This document shows, piece by piece, positions 46,314 through 56,760 of a DNA stretch of 64,000 nt. Below the pieces are notes generated by a model. That model searched no databases, was not told where the DNA came from, and saw only the letters and a program-made list of their open reading frames with translations. Every line of letters begins with the position of its first letter. Within the stretch, counting starts at the first letter, position 1. This stretch comes from Asticcacaulis sp. AC466. Lineage in GTDB: Bacteria > Pseudomonadota > Alphaproteobacteria > Caulobacterales > Caulobacteraceae. Both the position numbers and the translations under genes were made by a program. The DNA lies in contig NZ_AWGE01000007.1 of NCBI RefSeq assembly GCF_000495815.1, positions 1-64,000 of the forward strand. Direction: 5' to 3'.

Positions 46314-47627
46314 CTACTCGGCCGCGATCGTGTGGCCGGCAAAGTTACCCTTGCTGGAGCGGTAGAGCGTGATTCTATCCTCGATCTCATGACGGAAGTG
46401 GCGGATAAGTCCCTGGATTGGCCATGCCGCAGCGTCGCCGAGCGCGCAGATGGTGTGGCCTTCGACCTGGGTCGTGACTTCAAGCAGGGTGTCGATTTCC
46501 GAAGGATCGGCATCGCCCTTTACCATACGCTCCATGACCCGCCACATCCAGCCGGTGCCTTCGCGGCACGGGGTGCATTGACCGCAGCTCTCGTGCTTGT
46601 AGAAATAGCTCAGACGGGCGATGGCCCGGATAAGGTCCGTGGACTTGTCCATGACGATGACCGCCGCCGTGCCTAAACCGGACTTGAGATTGCGCAGACT
46701 GTCGAAATCCATGGGCAGGTTTTCGCACTGTTCGGCGGTGATCATCGGCACCGACGAACCGCCGGGAATAACAGCCTTAAGGTTACCCCAGCCGCCACGA
46801 ATACCGCCGCAGTGATCTTCGATCAACTGGCGGAACGGAATAGACATGGCTTCTTCGACATTGCACGGCTTGTTGACGTGGCCGGATACGCAGAACAGCT
46901 TGGTGCCTGCATTGTTCGGTGCGCCGAAAGAAGCAAACCAGGCCGCGCCGCGGCGAAGGATGGTGCCAACAACCGCGATCGATTCGACGTTATTTACGGT
47001 GGTTGGGCAACCATAAAGGCCAGAACCGGCCGGGAATGGCGGCTTCAGGCGGGGCTGCCCCTTCTTGCCTTCAAGCGATTCGAGCAGCGCGGTTTCTTCA
47101 CCGCAGATATAGGCGCCGGCGCCATGGTGGATATAGACGTCGAAGTCCCAGCCATGCACATTGTTTTTGCCAATCAGCTTGGCCTCATAGGCCTGCTTGA
47201 CGGCGGCTTCCATGCGTTCGCGCTCGAGGACATATTCGCCGCGCAGATAGATATAACAGGCGTGCGCCTGCATGGAGAAGGAGGCGATAAGGCAGCCTTC
47301 GATCAGCAGATGCGGATCGTGGCGCATTATCTCGCGGTCCTTACACGTGCCGGGTTCGGATTCGTCAGCATTGACCACCAGATAGTGCGGCCGATCCTTG
47401 ACTTCCTTCGGCATGAAGGACCATTTCAACCCGGTCGAGAAGCCGGCGCCGCCGCGACCACGCAGGCCGGAATTCTTCACATTGGTTATGATCCATTCAG
47501 CGCCATAGGACAGGATGTCCTTTGTGCTGTTCCACGCGCCGCGCTGCTTCGCCCCCTCCAGGCCCCAATCGTGGAAACCGTACAGGTTGGTGAAAATGCG
47601 ATCTTTGTCTTCGAGAATACCGACCAT
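46314..47627 (-). CDS. nuoF: NADH-quinone oxidoreductase subunit F
   Basis: A 437-residue NADH-binding subunit with FMN and the N3 cluster. Motifs are [17 protein letters not shown] (NADH), [19 protein letters not shown] (FMN) and [16 protein letters not shown] ([4Fe-4S] Cys). It follows nuoE after one nucleotide. Confidence 0.97.
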   Translation of the reverse strand: MVGILEDKDRIFTNLYGFHDWGLEGAKQRGAWNSTKDILSYGAEWIITNVKNSGLRGRGGAGFSTGLKWSFMPKEVKDRPHYLVVNADESEPGTCKDREIMRHDPHLLIEGCLIASFSMQAHACYIYLRGEYVLERERMEAAVKQAYEAKLIGKNNVHGWDFDVYIHHGAGAYICGEETALLESLEGKKGQPRLKPPFPAGSGLYGCPTTVNNVESIAVVGTILRRGAAWFASFGAPNNAGTKLFCVSGHVNKPCNVEEAMSIPFRQLIEDHCGGIRGGWGNLKAVIPGGSSVPMITAEQCENLPMDFDSLRNLKSGLGTAAVIVMDKSTDLIRAIARLSYFYKHESCGQCTPCREGTGWMWRVMERMVKGDADPSEIDTLLEVTTQVEGHTICALGDAAAWPIQGLIRHFRHEIEDRITLYRSSKGNFAGHTIAAE

Positions 47628-47628
47628 G

Positions 47629-48309
47629 TTAAGCCTTCACCTCCGTGCCCGGGCTAGCCGCCTCGGGAGCGTTCGGAATTTTCACTGCCTTGGCGGCCGA
47701 GCCATCATACAGTTTCGGATCCAGCAGCGTCTGGGCGCCGCCTAACGGCTCCGAGGTGTGGCGGCCGTTGTACGGGCCAGCCTTGGGTGATTTACCTGCA
47801 GCGAAATCGTCGATGATCTGGGCCAGATTTTCCGGCGTCAGGTCTTCGTAGAAGTAGTCGTTGATCTGGGCCATCGGCGCATTGCAGCACGCGCCCAGAC
47901 ATTCCACTTCCTGCCACGTGAACTTGCCGTCTTTGGACAGCTTGTCCTTGGGCCCGATCTTGTCCTTGCATACCTTCATCAGGGCGTCTGATCCGCGCAG
48001 CATACACGGCGTCGTGCCGCACACCTGAATCAAAGCCGCCGAACCGACCGGTTCCAGCATGAACATGGTATAGAAGGTCGCAACTTCGAAGACGCGGATT
48101 TGCGGCATCCCAAGCAGCTTTGCGATAGCGGTGATGGCCGGCTCACTGACCCAGCCCTCCTGCTTTTGCACGAGCCACAATATTGGGATGACCGCGCTTT
48201 GGCGGCGCGATACCGGATACTTGGCAATCCACCAGTTGGCCTTTTCCAGCGTTTCAGCGGAAAAAGTGAAACTGGCCGGTTGTTCCTTGGCGAGACGACG
48301 AACAGCCAT
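47629..48309 (-). CDS. nuoE: NADH-quinone oxidoreductase subunit E
   Basis: A 226-residue thioredoxin-like subunit with the N1a [2Fe-2S] cluster: [12 protein letters not shown] and [15 protein letters not shown] supply the four Cys. About 50 C-terminal residues beyond the core (after [10 protein letters not shown]) are low in structure and common in alphaproteobacteria. A gap of 85 nt separates it from the inserted membrane-protein gene upstream. Confidence 0.96.
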   Translation of the reverse strand: MAVRRLAKEQPASFTFSAETLEKANWWIAKYPVSRRQSAVIPILWLVQKQEGWVSEPAITAIAKLLGMPQIRVFEVATFYTMFMLEPVGSAALIQVCGTTPCMLRGSDALMKVCKDKIGPKDKLSKDGKFTWQEVECLGACCNAPMAQINDYFYEDLTPENLAQIIDDFAAGKSPKAGPYNGRHTSEPLGGAQTLLDPKLYDGSAAKAVKIPNAPEAASPGTEVKA

Positions 48310-48394
48310 CAGACCCCTCTACAATTACAGACCGGCCGGGCTTTACACCCGAAACCGATTAAAGACAGTCGAAAAAATACGGACTTCACAGGTT

Positions 48395-48829
48395 TCATCG
48401 TGCAGCCCCCGTTTTGGCGGCCCGCGCCTGCGCCTTGGCGGCGTCAATATGGCGCCCCATGGCCACGACGAAAGGCAGCCGCCGCAAAACCATACGGAAA
48501 GCGATAGCGCAAATGACAAAACCACCCCACACTTCCGGCTTATTGAGCTCGGGGTGCAGATCGTAGACAAAAACTTTGAAACCGATAGACAAGGCCAGGT
48601 ACGGGATCAAAATGGCGCCCCAGCGCACAAATTCATCTTTCAGAAAGCCGCCGGCGCCGCCGGGATGGTATTTCCAGGCGGATTGACTGACCAGCCAACG
48701 GATCATGACGATGAAGGTGACAACGACCAGGGTGCCAATGGTGGAAAACAACACCATCAATAGCGGGTGACTGTGTTGCCAAGCTAGCGAGGCCGCCTGT
48801 TGTTGTGCTGGGGTCATGTGCTGCATCAC
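48395..48829 (-). CDS. Small membrane protein in the nuo operon (paralogue A)
   Basis: A 144-residue protein with three predicted transmembrane helices (about residues 22-45, 72-92 and 101-115) and a basic Ala-rich tail. It shares WxxHPxGxxGFxxD and RRLPFVxA with the next gene, so the two are tandem paralogues. It overlaps that gene by 4 nt and lies between nuoD and nuoE in the same direction. No family recognised; an assembly or accessory role in complex I is only a guess from position. Confidence 0.75.
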   Translation of the reverse strand: MMQHMTPAQQQAASLAWQHSHPLLMVLFSTIGTLVVVTFIVMIRWLVSQSAWKYHPGGAGGFLKDEFVRWGAILIPYLALSIGFKVFVYDLHPELNKPEVWGGFVICAIAFRMVLRRLPFVVAMGRHIDAAKAQARAAKTGAAR

Positions 48830-49185
48830 GGCCTCATCGATTCGTAACGCGCATTACGGGCAGCGCGAACGCGGTTTTGCGCTGCCGCCACGAACGGCAG
48901 TCGTCGCATACCGAGCAGGCCCATGACAGCGATGCCGAGAAGGACGTAACGTGCGGTTTCATTTTCAAGCGCAGGATTGACAGTTGTCGCAATACTGAAG
49001 CCGGCGACACAGATAAGCATGGGCAGGACAGGCAGAAAGAAATAGATCAGCATGTCCGTAATGAAGCCGCGGCTGCCCCTGGGATGAAACGGCCAGTTCG
49101 GCCGCGACATCCCGATGCTCAAGGCCAGCATGGCGATGAGCAGAGCCGAGGCGATCAGGACGCCAATGAGTGGGCTGTCACTCAT
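48826..49185 (-). CDS. Small membrane protein in the nuo operon (paralogue B)
   Basis: A 119-residue protein with three hydrophobic segments (residues 6-25, 44-66, 80-93). It shares with its neighbour the block [10 protein letters not shown] followed by ITD, and MRRLPFVAA near the end. It overlaps nuoD by 4 nt and the other paralogue by 4 nt, so it is tightly coupled to the nuo transcript. Function unknown. Confidence 0.75.
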   Translation of the reverse strand: MSDSPLIGVLIASALLIAMLALSIGMSRPNWPFHPRGSRGFITDMLIYFFLPVLPMLICVAGFSIATTVNPALENETARYVLLGIAVMGLLGMRRLPFVAAAQNRVRAARNARYESMRP

Positions 49186-50396
49186 CGGTCGATTTCCCCG
49201 AACACGATATCGAGCGAGCCAAGGATGGCAGAGACGTCGGCCAGCAGGTGCCCGCGGTTCATCCAGTCCATAGCCTGAAGGTGCGGGAAGCCCGGCGCGC
49301 GGATTTTGCAGCGGTACGGCTTGTTTGTGCCATCGGACACGAGATAGACGCCGAATTCACCCTTGGGCGCTTCAACGCAGGCATAAACTTCGCCTTCCGG
49401 CGTCTTGAAGCCTTCGGTATACAGCTTGAAGTGATGGATCAAAGCTTCCATCGAATTCTTCATTTCAGCGCGGCGCGGCGGTGTTACCTTGTGGTCTGTC
49501 GACAGCACTGGTCCAGAAGTTGTCTTAAGCTTTTCAAGACATTGTTCCATGATCTTGACGGACTGCTTCATTTCTTCGACGCGGCACAGATACCGGTCCC
49601 AGCAGTCGCCGTTCTTGCCCAGAACGATGTCGAACTCAAGTTCGGCGTAGCATTCGTAGGGCTGGCTCTTGCGCAGATCCCATGCGATGTTCGACCCACG
49701 GATCATAACACCGGTAAAGCCCCAGTCGTAAGCCTGTTGTTTCGACACCACGCCGATGTCGACGTTACGTTGCTTGAAAATCCGATTTTCGGTGACAAGC
49801 GACTCAATGTCTTTCAGAGCCGGCAGGAATTCCCGGCACCATGTGACCATGTCCGCGATCAATTCCGGCGGCAGATCCTGGTGAACGCCGCCTGGACGGA
49901 AATAGTTGGCGTGCAGGCGCGCGCCGCAGGCGCGTTCGTAGAACACCATCAGCTTTTCGCGTTCTTCGAAGCCCCACAACGGTGGCGTCAAAGCGCCGAC
50001 GTCCATCGCCTGAGTGGTGACATTGAGGATGTGCGACAGAATACGGCCGATTTCGGAAAACAGGACGCGGATATATTGCGCGCGCTTGGGGACTTCGAGA
50101 CCCAGCAACTTTTCGATGGCCAGCACGAAAGCGTGCTCCTGGTTCATCGGCGCGACGTAGTCCAGGCGATCGAAGTAGGGCACGTTCTGAAGATAGGTGC
50201 GCGACTCCATCAATTTTTCGGTGCCGCGATGGAGAAGCCCGATGTGCGGATCTACGCGCTCGACCATTTCACCATCGAGGTCGAGCACAAGGCGCAGAAC
50301 CCCGTGGGCCGCAGGGTGCTGCGGACCGAAATTGATCGTAAACTTGCGATCATCATCGCCTTTTTCGACCGGAGGCGGCGTCATACCATCTGCCAT
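49182..50396 (-). CDS. nuoD: NADH-quinone oxidoreductase subunit D
   Basis: A 404-residue 49-kDa-type subunit lining the quinone site. Family blocks are [60 protein letters not shown] and the C-terminal [12 protein letters not shown] and D are separate genes here, unlike the fused NuoCD of E. coli. Confidence 0.97.
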   Translation of the reverse strand: MADGMTPPPVEKGDDDRKFTINFGPQHPAAHGVLRLVLDLDGEMVERVDPHIGLLHRGTEKLMESRTYLQNVPYFDRLDYVAPMNQEHAFVLAIEKLLGLEVPKRAQYIRVLFSEIGRILSHILNVTTQAMDVGALTPPLWGFEEREKLMVFYERACGARLHANYFRPGGVHQDLPPELIADMVTWCREFLPALKDIESLVTENRIFKQRNVDIGVVSKQQAYDWGFTGVMIRGSNIAWDLRKSQPYECYAELEFDIVLGKNGDCWDRYLCRVEEMKQSVKIMEQCLEKLKTTSGPVLSTDHKVTPPRRAEMKNSMEALIHHFKLYTEGFKTPEGEVYACVEAPKGEFGVYLVSDGTNKPYRCKIRAPGFPHLQAMDWMNRGHLLADVSAILGSLDIVFGEIDR

Positions 50397-50420
50397 GAAA
50401 TCAAACCTTTAGAGGTAAAC

Positions 50421-51023
50421 TTAAACTTTCGCCTTCTCGTCGCCCGGGAGCACGTACTGCGCGCCCTCCCACGGCGACAGGAAGTCGAACTTACGATATT
50501 CCTGAACCAACTTTACGGGTTCGTAGATCACGCGCTTTTGCTCTTCGTCGTAACGGACCTCGACATGGCCCGTCATCGGGAAGTCTTTGCGCAACGGATG
50601 GCCTTCGAAACCGTAATCGGTCAGCAGCCGGCGTAGGTCCGGGTGGTTCGAGAAAAGCATACCATACATGTCGAACGCTTCGCGTTCGTACCAGTCGGCA
50701 TTCGGATAGACGCTGCGAATCGACGGCACGGGAACAATCTCGTCCGTGCGAACCTTAACGCGTAGACGAATATTCTGCGTGAGCGACAACAGGTGATAGA
50801 CGACGTCGAAGCGCTCCGCGCGCTTCGGGTAATCGGCCCCGCACACATCGATCAGCTGATGGAAACGATAAGGCTCGGCCTTAAGCCAGGTCATGATCTC
50901 GACGATGCGTTCGCGATCGACGGTCAGGGTCAGTTCACCAAAGGCCAGAACCGATTCCAGAATCGCTTCCTTGAAATCACCGGCGGCGCGTTCGGCCAGG
51001 GCTTGTAGTTTTTCGATACTCAT
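50421..51023 (-). CDS. nuoC: NADH-quinone oxidoreductase subunit C
   Basis: A 200-residue 30-kDa-type subunit of the peripheral arm. The signature [43 protein letters not shown] is present (in parts: [23 protein letters not shown]). It lies 24 nt before nuoD. Confidence 0.96.
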   Translation of the reverse strand: MSIEKLQALAERAAGDFKEAILESVLAFGELTLTVDRERIVEIMTWLKAEPYRFHQLIDVCGADYPKRAERFDVVYHLLSLTQNIRLRVKVRTDEIVPVPSIRSVYPNADWYEREAFDMYGMLFSNHPDLRRLLTDYGFEGHPLRKDFPMTGHVEVRYDEEQKRVIYEPVKLVQEYRKFDFLSPWEGAQYVLPGDEKAKV

Positions 51024-51034
51024 AACCCCTCCCC

Positions 51035-51595
51035 TTAGCGACGGATGCTGCCGGTACGGCGAATTTTCTTCTGCAATTGCAGAAGACCGTACAAAAGCGC
51101 TTCAGCGGACGGTGGGCAACCAGGGACATATACATCCACGGGCACCACGCGATCACATCCGCGTACGACGCTATATGAATAGTGATAGTAACCGCCACCG
51201 TTGGCGCACGAGCCCATGGACAAGACGTAACGCGGGTCCGGCATCTGGTCATAGACCTTACGAAGGGCGGGCGCCATCTTGTTTGTCAGCGTGCCGGCGA
51301 CGATCATCAGATCGGACTGGCGTGGGCTGGCGCGCGGAGCCATGCCGAAGCGTTCCATATCGTAACGCGGCATCGACGCCTGCATCATTTCGACGGCGCA
51401 GCAGGCCAGGCCGAACGTCATCCACATCAGAGAGCCCGTACGGGCCCAGGTGATGACGTCATCGGCCGAAGCGACGAGAAAGCCCTTTTCATTGAGCTCC
51501 ATCGAGACCTGCTCGAAAAACTTGTCGTGGACCGCGGGATCGTAGCCTTCAACCGAAGAACGCCCGGCGGATCCGGCAGGAAGGACTATTCCCAT
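51035..51595 (-). CDS. nuoB: NADH-quinone oxidoreductase subunit B
   Basis: A 186-residue subunit with the N2 [4Fe-4S] cluster next to quinone. Tandem Cys in [11 protein letters not shown], then [15 protein letters not shown] and [14 protein letters not shown] give the four ligands. The start at 51595 overlaps the nuoA end by 10 nt; a longer frame begins at 51616. Confidence 0.96.
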   Translation of the reverse strand: MGIVLPAGSAGRSSVEGYDPAVHDKFFEQVSMELNEKGFLVASADDVITWARTGSLMWMTFGLACCAVEMMQASMPRYDMERFGMAPRASPRQSDLMIVAGTLTNKMAPALRKVYDQMPDPRYVLSMGSCANGGGYYHYSYSVVRGCDRVVPVDVYVPGCPPSAEALLYGLLQLQKKIRRTGSIRR

Positions 51596-51963
51596 TCGAG
51601 GGCTCCCTTTTTCCACACATATATATAACCAAGGCCGAGTTCGACCAGGAAGGTGACCATCGACCAGAAGGCCACGTGCATGCCGCCATTAGGCATGTCG
51701 AACAATGACACGGCCCATGGGAACAGGAAGGAGGCTTCCAGGTCGAAAATGATAAAGAGAATCGACACCAGGTAAAAACGTACGTCGAACTTCTGGCGCG
51801 CCGAGTCAAAAGCATTAAAGCCGCACTCATAGGCGGACAGCTTTTCCGTATCCGGCGCCTTGGGCGCAATAACCAGGGCGCCGATCATAAAGCCCAGCCC
51901 CAGGACGGTGGCTATGACTATGAAGATGATGACGGGGAGATATTGCAAAAGAAATGCGTTCAT
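51586..51963 (-). CDS. nuoA: NADH-quinone oxidoreductase subunit A
   Basis: A 125-residue, three-helix membrane subunit and the first gene of the nuo operon. [20 protein letters not shown] with the conserved Cys loop and [13 protein letters not shown] are diagnostic. The operon then reads A, B, C, D, two extra genes, E, F, OB/TM2, G, H-N, birA, coaX, rnj. Confidence 0.96.
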   Translation of the reverse strand: MNAFLLQYLPVIIFIVIATVLGLGFMIGALVIAPKAPDTEKLSAYECGFNAFDSARQKFDVRFYLVSILFIIFDLEASFLFPWAVSLFDMPNGGMHVAFWSMVTFLVELGLGYIYVWKKGALEWE

Positions 51964-52312
51964 AAGGCTCGCCTCAACCCCTCACTAATAAGACACAGAA
52001 CGCGTCCGTCGCCATTAACTACGGAAAGGGACTCGTTTCACATGGCTATTAGACCAGTCTGTTGAAAGCTTCAAACCTTTGCAGCGCAAAAATGCCTTCT
52101 TTTGCCCACTTTCTTTCACTTTAAAGGCATAGAATTGAGACAATGAAAATCGTTCGCAGATATTTGCGGTGCAGACGAAGTTATCCAGAGGTTTGCCCAT
52201 AATTTCGATGTTTTCGTGTTTTTATGTGTTGACACCCCCCTGCCTGCCGAACTACTAAGCGCACCTCTTCAACGGCCACACGGCAACGGGCGGCCAGCGA
52301 AGATAAGGGAAT
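51964..52312. other. Divergent intergenic region between nuoA and tRNA-Asp
   Basis: No gene. It should hold the nuo promoter (minus strand) and the tRNA-Asp promoter. A candidate tRNA promoter is TTGACA at 52229-52234 with TACTAA at 52253-52258 (18-nt spacer). I cannot point to a clear nuo promoter. Confidence 0.5.
52229..52258 (+). promoter_or_regulatory. Candidate promoter of tRNA-Asp
   Basis: A perfect TTGACA -35 box and a TACTAA -10-like box 18 nt apart, ending 54 nt before the tRNA gene. Confidence 0.5.
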
Positions 52313-52389
52313 GCGGGTGTAGCTCAGTTGGTTAGAGTGTCGGCCTGTCACGCCGAAGGTCGCGGGTTCGAGCCCCGTCACTCGCGCCA
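52313..52389 (+). tRNA. tRNA-Asp(GTC)
   Basis: Acceptor GCGGGTG with CACTCGC, discriminator G, encoded CCA, anticodon loop CTGTCAC (anticodon GTC), T-arm GCGGGTTCGAGCCCCGT. Confidence 0.95.
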
Positions 52390-52788
52390 CCCTTGCTTTA
52401 AAGCAAAGGTGGCACCGCATTTCTCCCTTTTTCCTTTCTGTAGAACTTAATTACACGATTGCGGCGCAGCGGTTTTACGCTCGTCGTTTTTTTCGTGCCT
52501 GCGCCCCGTCTCACCCCTCATTCGCCATCACCAACGGTTGGGAATCGTGGCGTTGCCGACGTCTGCGGACATAATAAAGCCCTCTTTGTTTCTGAGTTTG
52601 CGGCCCAAATGGGGAACATGTGTCCGCTTTGGGGGATTTTGGCGCTTGTTAAACAGGTTTGCCACCTTTTCGCCCGTTGAAATAAAGGTTAATAGGTGAC
52701 GAGAGTCCAAGCGAACTGCATATAATCGAGGGCCGTCTGGTCCCGCCTCCATCCACAGTGATCCAAAGCATCCCAGGAAGCTTACCAA
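52390..52788. other. Upstream region of the autotransporter gene
   Basis: It begins with a short palindrome CTTTGC-type hairpin (CACCCTTGCTTTAAAGCAAAGGTG, about 52388-52412, read in two halves) that may end the tRNA transcript, and should contain the autotransporter promoter. No coding sequence is convincing; the open frames on both strands lack ribosome sites and family features. Confidence 0.4.
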
Positions 52789-55700
52789 ATGCGCAAAAAC
52801 AAACTTCTGACCGCTACCGCCCTCACCTTGACTATGGGGGTAATCGCCGCCGTTGGCGCGGGCAGTCAGGCATTTGCCGCCACCACGATTTCGACGGCGA
52901 CGACTGCGCCGGTCAAGACGTCCGTAACGGGGGATCTGACGGTTGATTCGGCCGGTTCTATTGCGGTCACCAGCGGAAACGCCATCACGGTCGATTCGGA
53001 CAATTCAGTAACGCTGAACGGTAAAGTAGACATGCTGAAGTCTACCGATGGATCAACGGGCGTACTGATCAGCGGAGGCCACACCGGAAATCTGACCGTT
53101 GCCGCCAATATCACTGTGACGGATGACTATACGGAAACGGACACCAAAAACGCTGACGGCATTTTGGACGGGCCGTTCTCTGATGGTAAGACGCGCTACG
53201 GCATCCACTCCACGGGTACAACGCCGTTTATCGGTAATGTAGCCATAGCCAGTACAAGCACGATTGCCGTGGACGGCGACAATTCCTACGGCATCCGGTT
53301 TGAGAATCGGGTCCAGGGCAATGTCTCGATGGCGGGGACCATTACGCTCAACGGCAATAACAGCACGGCCGTCTCGTTGGAAAACGGCGCATCGGGTAAT
53401 GTGTATCTGTCCGGGGCCATCAACGCGCGCGGCCAAAATTCCAAGGCGGTTAATCTGACCGGCAACTTCGATGGCAATGTCGTCATCGACGGTACCTATA
53501 CAGGTACGGGCTACGCCACGGTCAATTCCCTGACAAGCGATGCGCTGACGAAAGTCTTGGCAACGCCGGAAGACATGTATCAGGCTGGGCCGTTGATTAC
53601 GGTTGGCGGCAATCTGGCGCATGGCTTGCTGATCGGTTCGGCGGTTACCATAGACACCAGCGACGCCAACAAAAACAATACGGACCAGGATGGCGATGGC
53701 AATCCTGACTCGACACAAAAGACCGCGACCCTGACCAATTACGGCGCGGCCCCTGCACTCCTCGTCGGCTCCGCCAGCCAGGATATCACACTGGGTGGCG
53801 TGGTTTACGGTTCGACGGCGCTTAGCCCGCCGGCCATCAATTATGGACTGTTGATTCGCGGCAATGTGTCCGGCGTTGGCGTATATCAGAACATCGATAG
53901 TGTGGCGATCCAACTGGGCGGTCTGGGGCACGCGGTCAACATAGCCAACGGTATCGGCATCAAAGGTGTGGTGACGTCCACCGGTTTTGGCGGCAACGGA
54001 ACGGCCTTGTCGCTGCAATCGGGAGCCTCTACGCCGCTGCTTGATGTCAGCAGTACGCTCCGTGGCGTCTCGAACTCCGCCACAACCTCGACGACGACCA
54101 ACGGTACGACCACCTATTCCACGGTCGGAAACAAGACGGCGTTGGCGCTTGGTATTCAGTCGGGCGCCAGCCTGCCGGCCATCAACGTCGCCGTGGGGGG
54201 CACTATCGCGGCGTCCGCGACGGGATCGACACAAAATGCCATCGCCATTCAGGACCAATCCAACACCCTGACGACGATCACCAACAAGAATATCATCAGC
54301 GCCACGATCACGGCGTCAGACGACAATGGCGACGGCGTTGCCGATACGATTGTCAACCGCGGTATCGCTATTGATACGCGGACCAATTCAGTCGGTCTGA
54401 CGATTACACAGGTCGATACCGCCCCTACGGATAGCGCCGCCGATCTGGCCATCCCTGCGCCCTATATACTCGGCGACATCCTGCTCGGTTCGGGGAACGA
54501 TTCTATTTCCTCGTCGGGTGGTCTGATCTCCGGGAATATCGATTTTGGCGGCGGTGCCAACAGCTTCACGCTGACTGACAAAGCGTCCTATATAGGCAAG
54601 ATGACCGGTAGCGGCACGGTTGCGATGGATATCGCTTCTGGAAACCTGGCTCTATATTCAGGGTCGCAACTCAACCTGACCAATCTGCACGTCGGCGCGA
54701 CCAGCACCTTGTCTTTGACGCTGGATACCGCTCACCCGACGACGCCGATCTTCACCAACTCGGGGACAGCCATCTTCGACGACGGCGCGGCGGTGAATCT
54801 GGCGCTCAACAACCTGATTGTTACGCCTACGGTTTTCACCGTCATGACGGCCTCGAATATCAGCCTGGGTAATCTCGCGACGACCAGCCTGGATGGCAAG
54901 ATACCCTATCTCTACCATGCCGATTTGGCCACCAATGCCGGCAAAACCGAACTCTATGCTAATTTCCGCCTGAAGAATCAGCAGGAAGCTCAGCTGTCGG
55001 ATAACCAGTATTCGGCGCTTGCGCCTGTGCTGTCCGTTGTCGGTAAGGATTCCGGTGCTACGGCGTCGCTAATGGTGCAGTTGACCAAGGCCGGGTTCGA
55101 TCAGATATACAACCAATACCTGCCTGACTATTCGGGTGAAAACCTGCTGGCGCTGGCACAAGGCCCCTCAGCCCTGAACCGTACGCTTGGGTCCTTGACC
55201 CTCGTTCCGGATAACAATCAGGGCCAGTGGTGGTTCCAGGAGCATGGCTACCAAGTGCAGCGTGATTACGGCGAAACCGCCGGCTTCAAGGCCACTGGCT
55301 TCAATTTTGCCGGCGGCCGCGAACGCGAAGTATATGGCAATCAGATGCTCGGCCTGTATCTGTCCTATAACTCGTCATCGCCGTTGGATACCTTCGCCAT
55401 CGCCAAGGAAGATATGGTCAACTCCGACCTGACGTTGGGGGGCTACTGGCGCCTGCGTACCGGTGCCCTGAAGAGCTGGGCTCAGGCCGGTGCCGGTTAC
55501 ACCTCGTTCGAGACGACACGTAACATACTGACGTCGACCGTTAATCACATCGCCACGGCCAAATGGAATGGCTATTCGTACAGCGCGGGCCTCGGCGCAT
55601 CCTATGACTTCAAGGCCGGCTATTTCGGTGTTACGCCTCAGATCATGGCCAGCTATTATGGTTTGAAGGAAAATGCGCACACGGAAACGGGGGGCGGTGA

Positions 55701-56034
55701 TTATTTCGACCTGACTGTAGGCAAGCGCGACAGCCATCTGCTGACCTCTTCAGCCTTGTTGAATGTCAGCTACAGCCGCTTCTTCGTGAAGCCGGAAGTC
55801 TGGGTTGGCTATAAGCAGAATGTATCGGCACAGATCGCCGACACGGTGTCCAATTTCAAGGGTGTGACGCCCTTCACGCTCAATGGCGGAAATATCGAGG
55901 GCGGCGGTCCTGTGGCAGGCTTCCGCATTTCGGCAGATAACCAGTACAGCTACTTCTCGCTCGAAGGTGAATACGAAAAGCAGGATGCCTACACCAACTA
56001 CTCAGTCAGTTTGCGGACTCGCTTCCAGTTCTGA
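52789..56034 (+). CDS. Large autotransporter (type V secretion) protein
   Basis: A 1081-residue protein with a Sec signal peptide (residues 1-30, ending AFA), a long Gly/Asn/Thr/Val-rich passenger with beta-helix character (repeats such as AITVDSDNSVTLNG) and a C-terminal autotransporter barrel from about residue 800, ending in the outer-membrane signature Arg-Phe-Gln-Phe. Two Asp-rich loops, DQDGDGNPDS and DDNGDGVADT, look like calcium-binding type-3 repeats. The passenger is exported to the surface; the ligand is unknown. It is a single gene, AGGAAG about 9 nt before the ATG, with a terminator after it. Confidence 0.9.
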   Translation: MRKNKLLTATALTLTMGVIAAVGAGSQAFAATTISTATTAPVKTSVTGDLTVDSAGSIAVTSGNAITVDSDNSVTLNGKVDMLKSTDGSTGVLISGGHTGNLTVAANITVTDDYTETDTKNADGILDGPFSDGKTRYGIHSTGTTPFIGNVAIASTSTIAVDGDNSYGIRFENRVQGNVSMAGTITLNGNNSTAVSLENGASGNVYLSGAINARGQNSKAVNLTGNFDGNVVIDGTYTGTGYATVNSLTSDALTKVLATPEDMYQAGPLITVGGNLAHGLLIGSAVTIDTSDANKNNTDQDGDGNPDSTQKTATLTNYGAAPALLVGSASQDITLGGVVYGSTALSPPAINYGLLIRGNVSGVGVYQNIDSVAIQLGGLGHAVNIANGIGIKGVVTSTGFGGNGTALSLQSGASTPLLDVSSTLRGVSNSATTSTTTNGTTTYSTVGNKTALALGIQSGASLPAINVAVGGTIAASATGSTQNAIAIQDQSNTLTTITNKNIISATITASDDNGDGVADTIVNRGIAIDTRTNSVGLTITQVDTAPTDSAADLAIPAPYILGDILLGSGNDSISSSGGLISGNIDFGGGANSFTLTDKASYIGKMTGSGTVAMDIASGNLALYSGSQLNLTNLHVGATSTLSLTLDTAHPTTPIFTNSGTAIFDDGAAVNLALNNLIVTPTVFTVMTASNISLGNLATTSLDGKIPYLYHADLATNAGKTELYANFRLKNQQEAQLSDNQYSALAPVLSVVGKDSGATASLMVQLTKAGFDQIYNQYLPDYSGENLLALAQGPSALNRTLGSLTLVPDNNQGQWWFQEHGYQVQRDYGETAGFKATGFNFAGGREREVYGNQMLGLYLSYNSSSPLDTFAIAKEDMVNSDLTLGGYWRLRTGALKSWAQAGAGYTSFETTRNILTSTVNHIATAKWNGYSYSAGLGASYDFKAGYFGVTPQIMASYYGLKENAHTETGGGDYFDLTVGKRDSHLLTSSALLNVSYSRFFVKPEVWVGYKQNVSAQIADTVSNFKGVTPFTLNGGNIEGGGPVAGFRISADNQYSYFSLEGEYEKQDAYTNYSVSLRTRFQF

Positions 56035-56068
56035 TCTGGATGGTTTGATCTGTGTGGATTGCAAAATG

Positions 56069-56104
56069 AAAGCCGCTTCGGACGTTGTCCGGGGCGGCTT
56101 TTGT
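56069..56104 (+). terminator. Terminator of the autotransporter gene
   Basis: Hairpin AAAGCCGCTTCGGAC / GTCCGGGGCGGCTTT (56069-56083 and 56087-56101) with a 3-nt loop, one G-T pair, and TTTT after the stem. Confidence 0.85.
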
Positions 56105-56265
56105 TATTGGGTGTCCTAGGAAAGGCCCTTATTCTCTATAGGCTCCAGGCAGCGCTCTACAAGGCCATTCGCCCCCACTCGCATCGAGATGTAAGACGTG
56201 GTGCCGTACGCGCTCCGGCAGGCGCTGAAACCGCGTCCGTTAGGGGAATACAAGTGTGGAAAAAA

Positions 56266-56341
56266 TGGTGGGCGATGACGGGATCGAACCGCCGACCTAC
56301 TCGGTGTAAACGAGCCGCTCTGCCAGCTGAGCTAATCGCCC
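56266..56341 (-). tRNA. tRNA-Val(TAC)
   Basis: Minus-strand tRNA: acceptor GGGCGAT with ATCGCCC, discriminator A, encoded CCA, anticodon loop TTTACAC (anticodon TAC), T-arm GGCGGTTCGATCCCGTC. Confidence 0.95.
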
Positions 56342-56385
56342 CTTCCAGGGAGCGCCTCATGTGCCAAGACTGCTCCTATAAGTCA

Positions 56386-56436
56386 AGAGGCGTTTCCATG
56401 TCCTGGCATAAAAATACCTGACACGGAAACGCCTCT
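56386..56436. repeat. Long inverted repeat between hup and tRNA-Val
   Basis: Perfect 12-bp arms AGAGGCGTTTCC and GGAAACGCCTCT (56386-56397, 56425-56436). Past one A-C mismatch the stem continues by 4 bp (TGTC/GACA), leaving a 17-nt AT-rich loop. There is no T-run on either side, so a simple terminator is unlikely. Confidence 0.6.
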
Positions 56437-56484
56437 AACGTCTTCAAGGTTGCGATAGCACCCTTGTATGCCTTTGAGCGGCTA

Positions 56485-56760
56485 TTAGCCGTTCAGCGCG
56501 CCCTTCAGGCCTTCGCCGACGCGGAAACGCGCGGTCACTGAAGCCGGGCGCTGGACGGTTTCACCCGTGCGCGGGTTGCGGGCCGTGCCGGCTTCGCGCT
56601 TGACGGCCAGGAAGGTGCCGAAGCCAACGAGGCGCACGTCGTCCCCCTTCTTCAGGGCGCCTACCACGCTGTCTGTGAAGGCGTCGAGGGCCTTCTTGGC
56701 TTGATCCTTGGTCAGACCGGCCTGATCGGCGATGGCGGCCACGAGTTCAGCTTTCGTCAT
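56485..56760 (-). CDS. hup: HU-family DNA-binding protein
   Basis: A 91-residue HU protein, a nucleoid-compacting histone-like dimer. The helical start MTKAELVAAIADQAGLTKDQA, the VRLVGFGTF strand and the DNA-arm block with RNPRTGETV are diagnostic. hup follows lon in the alphaproteobacterial clp-lon-hup order. Confidence 0.96.
   Translation of the reverse strand: MTKAELVAAIADQAGLTKDQAKKALDAFTDSVVGALKKGDDVRLVGFGTFLAVKREAGTARNPRTGETVQRPASVTARFRVGEGLKGALNG

Noticed and set aside
49170-50636. 488-codon open frame antisense to nuoD and nuoC
   Set aside because: Overlaps two certain complex I genes; the protein has no recognisable family.
53053-54258. 401-codon open frame antisense to the autotransporter
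   Set aside because: It mirrors the repetitive passenger and is rich in Arg and Gly with no family match.
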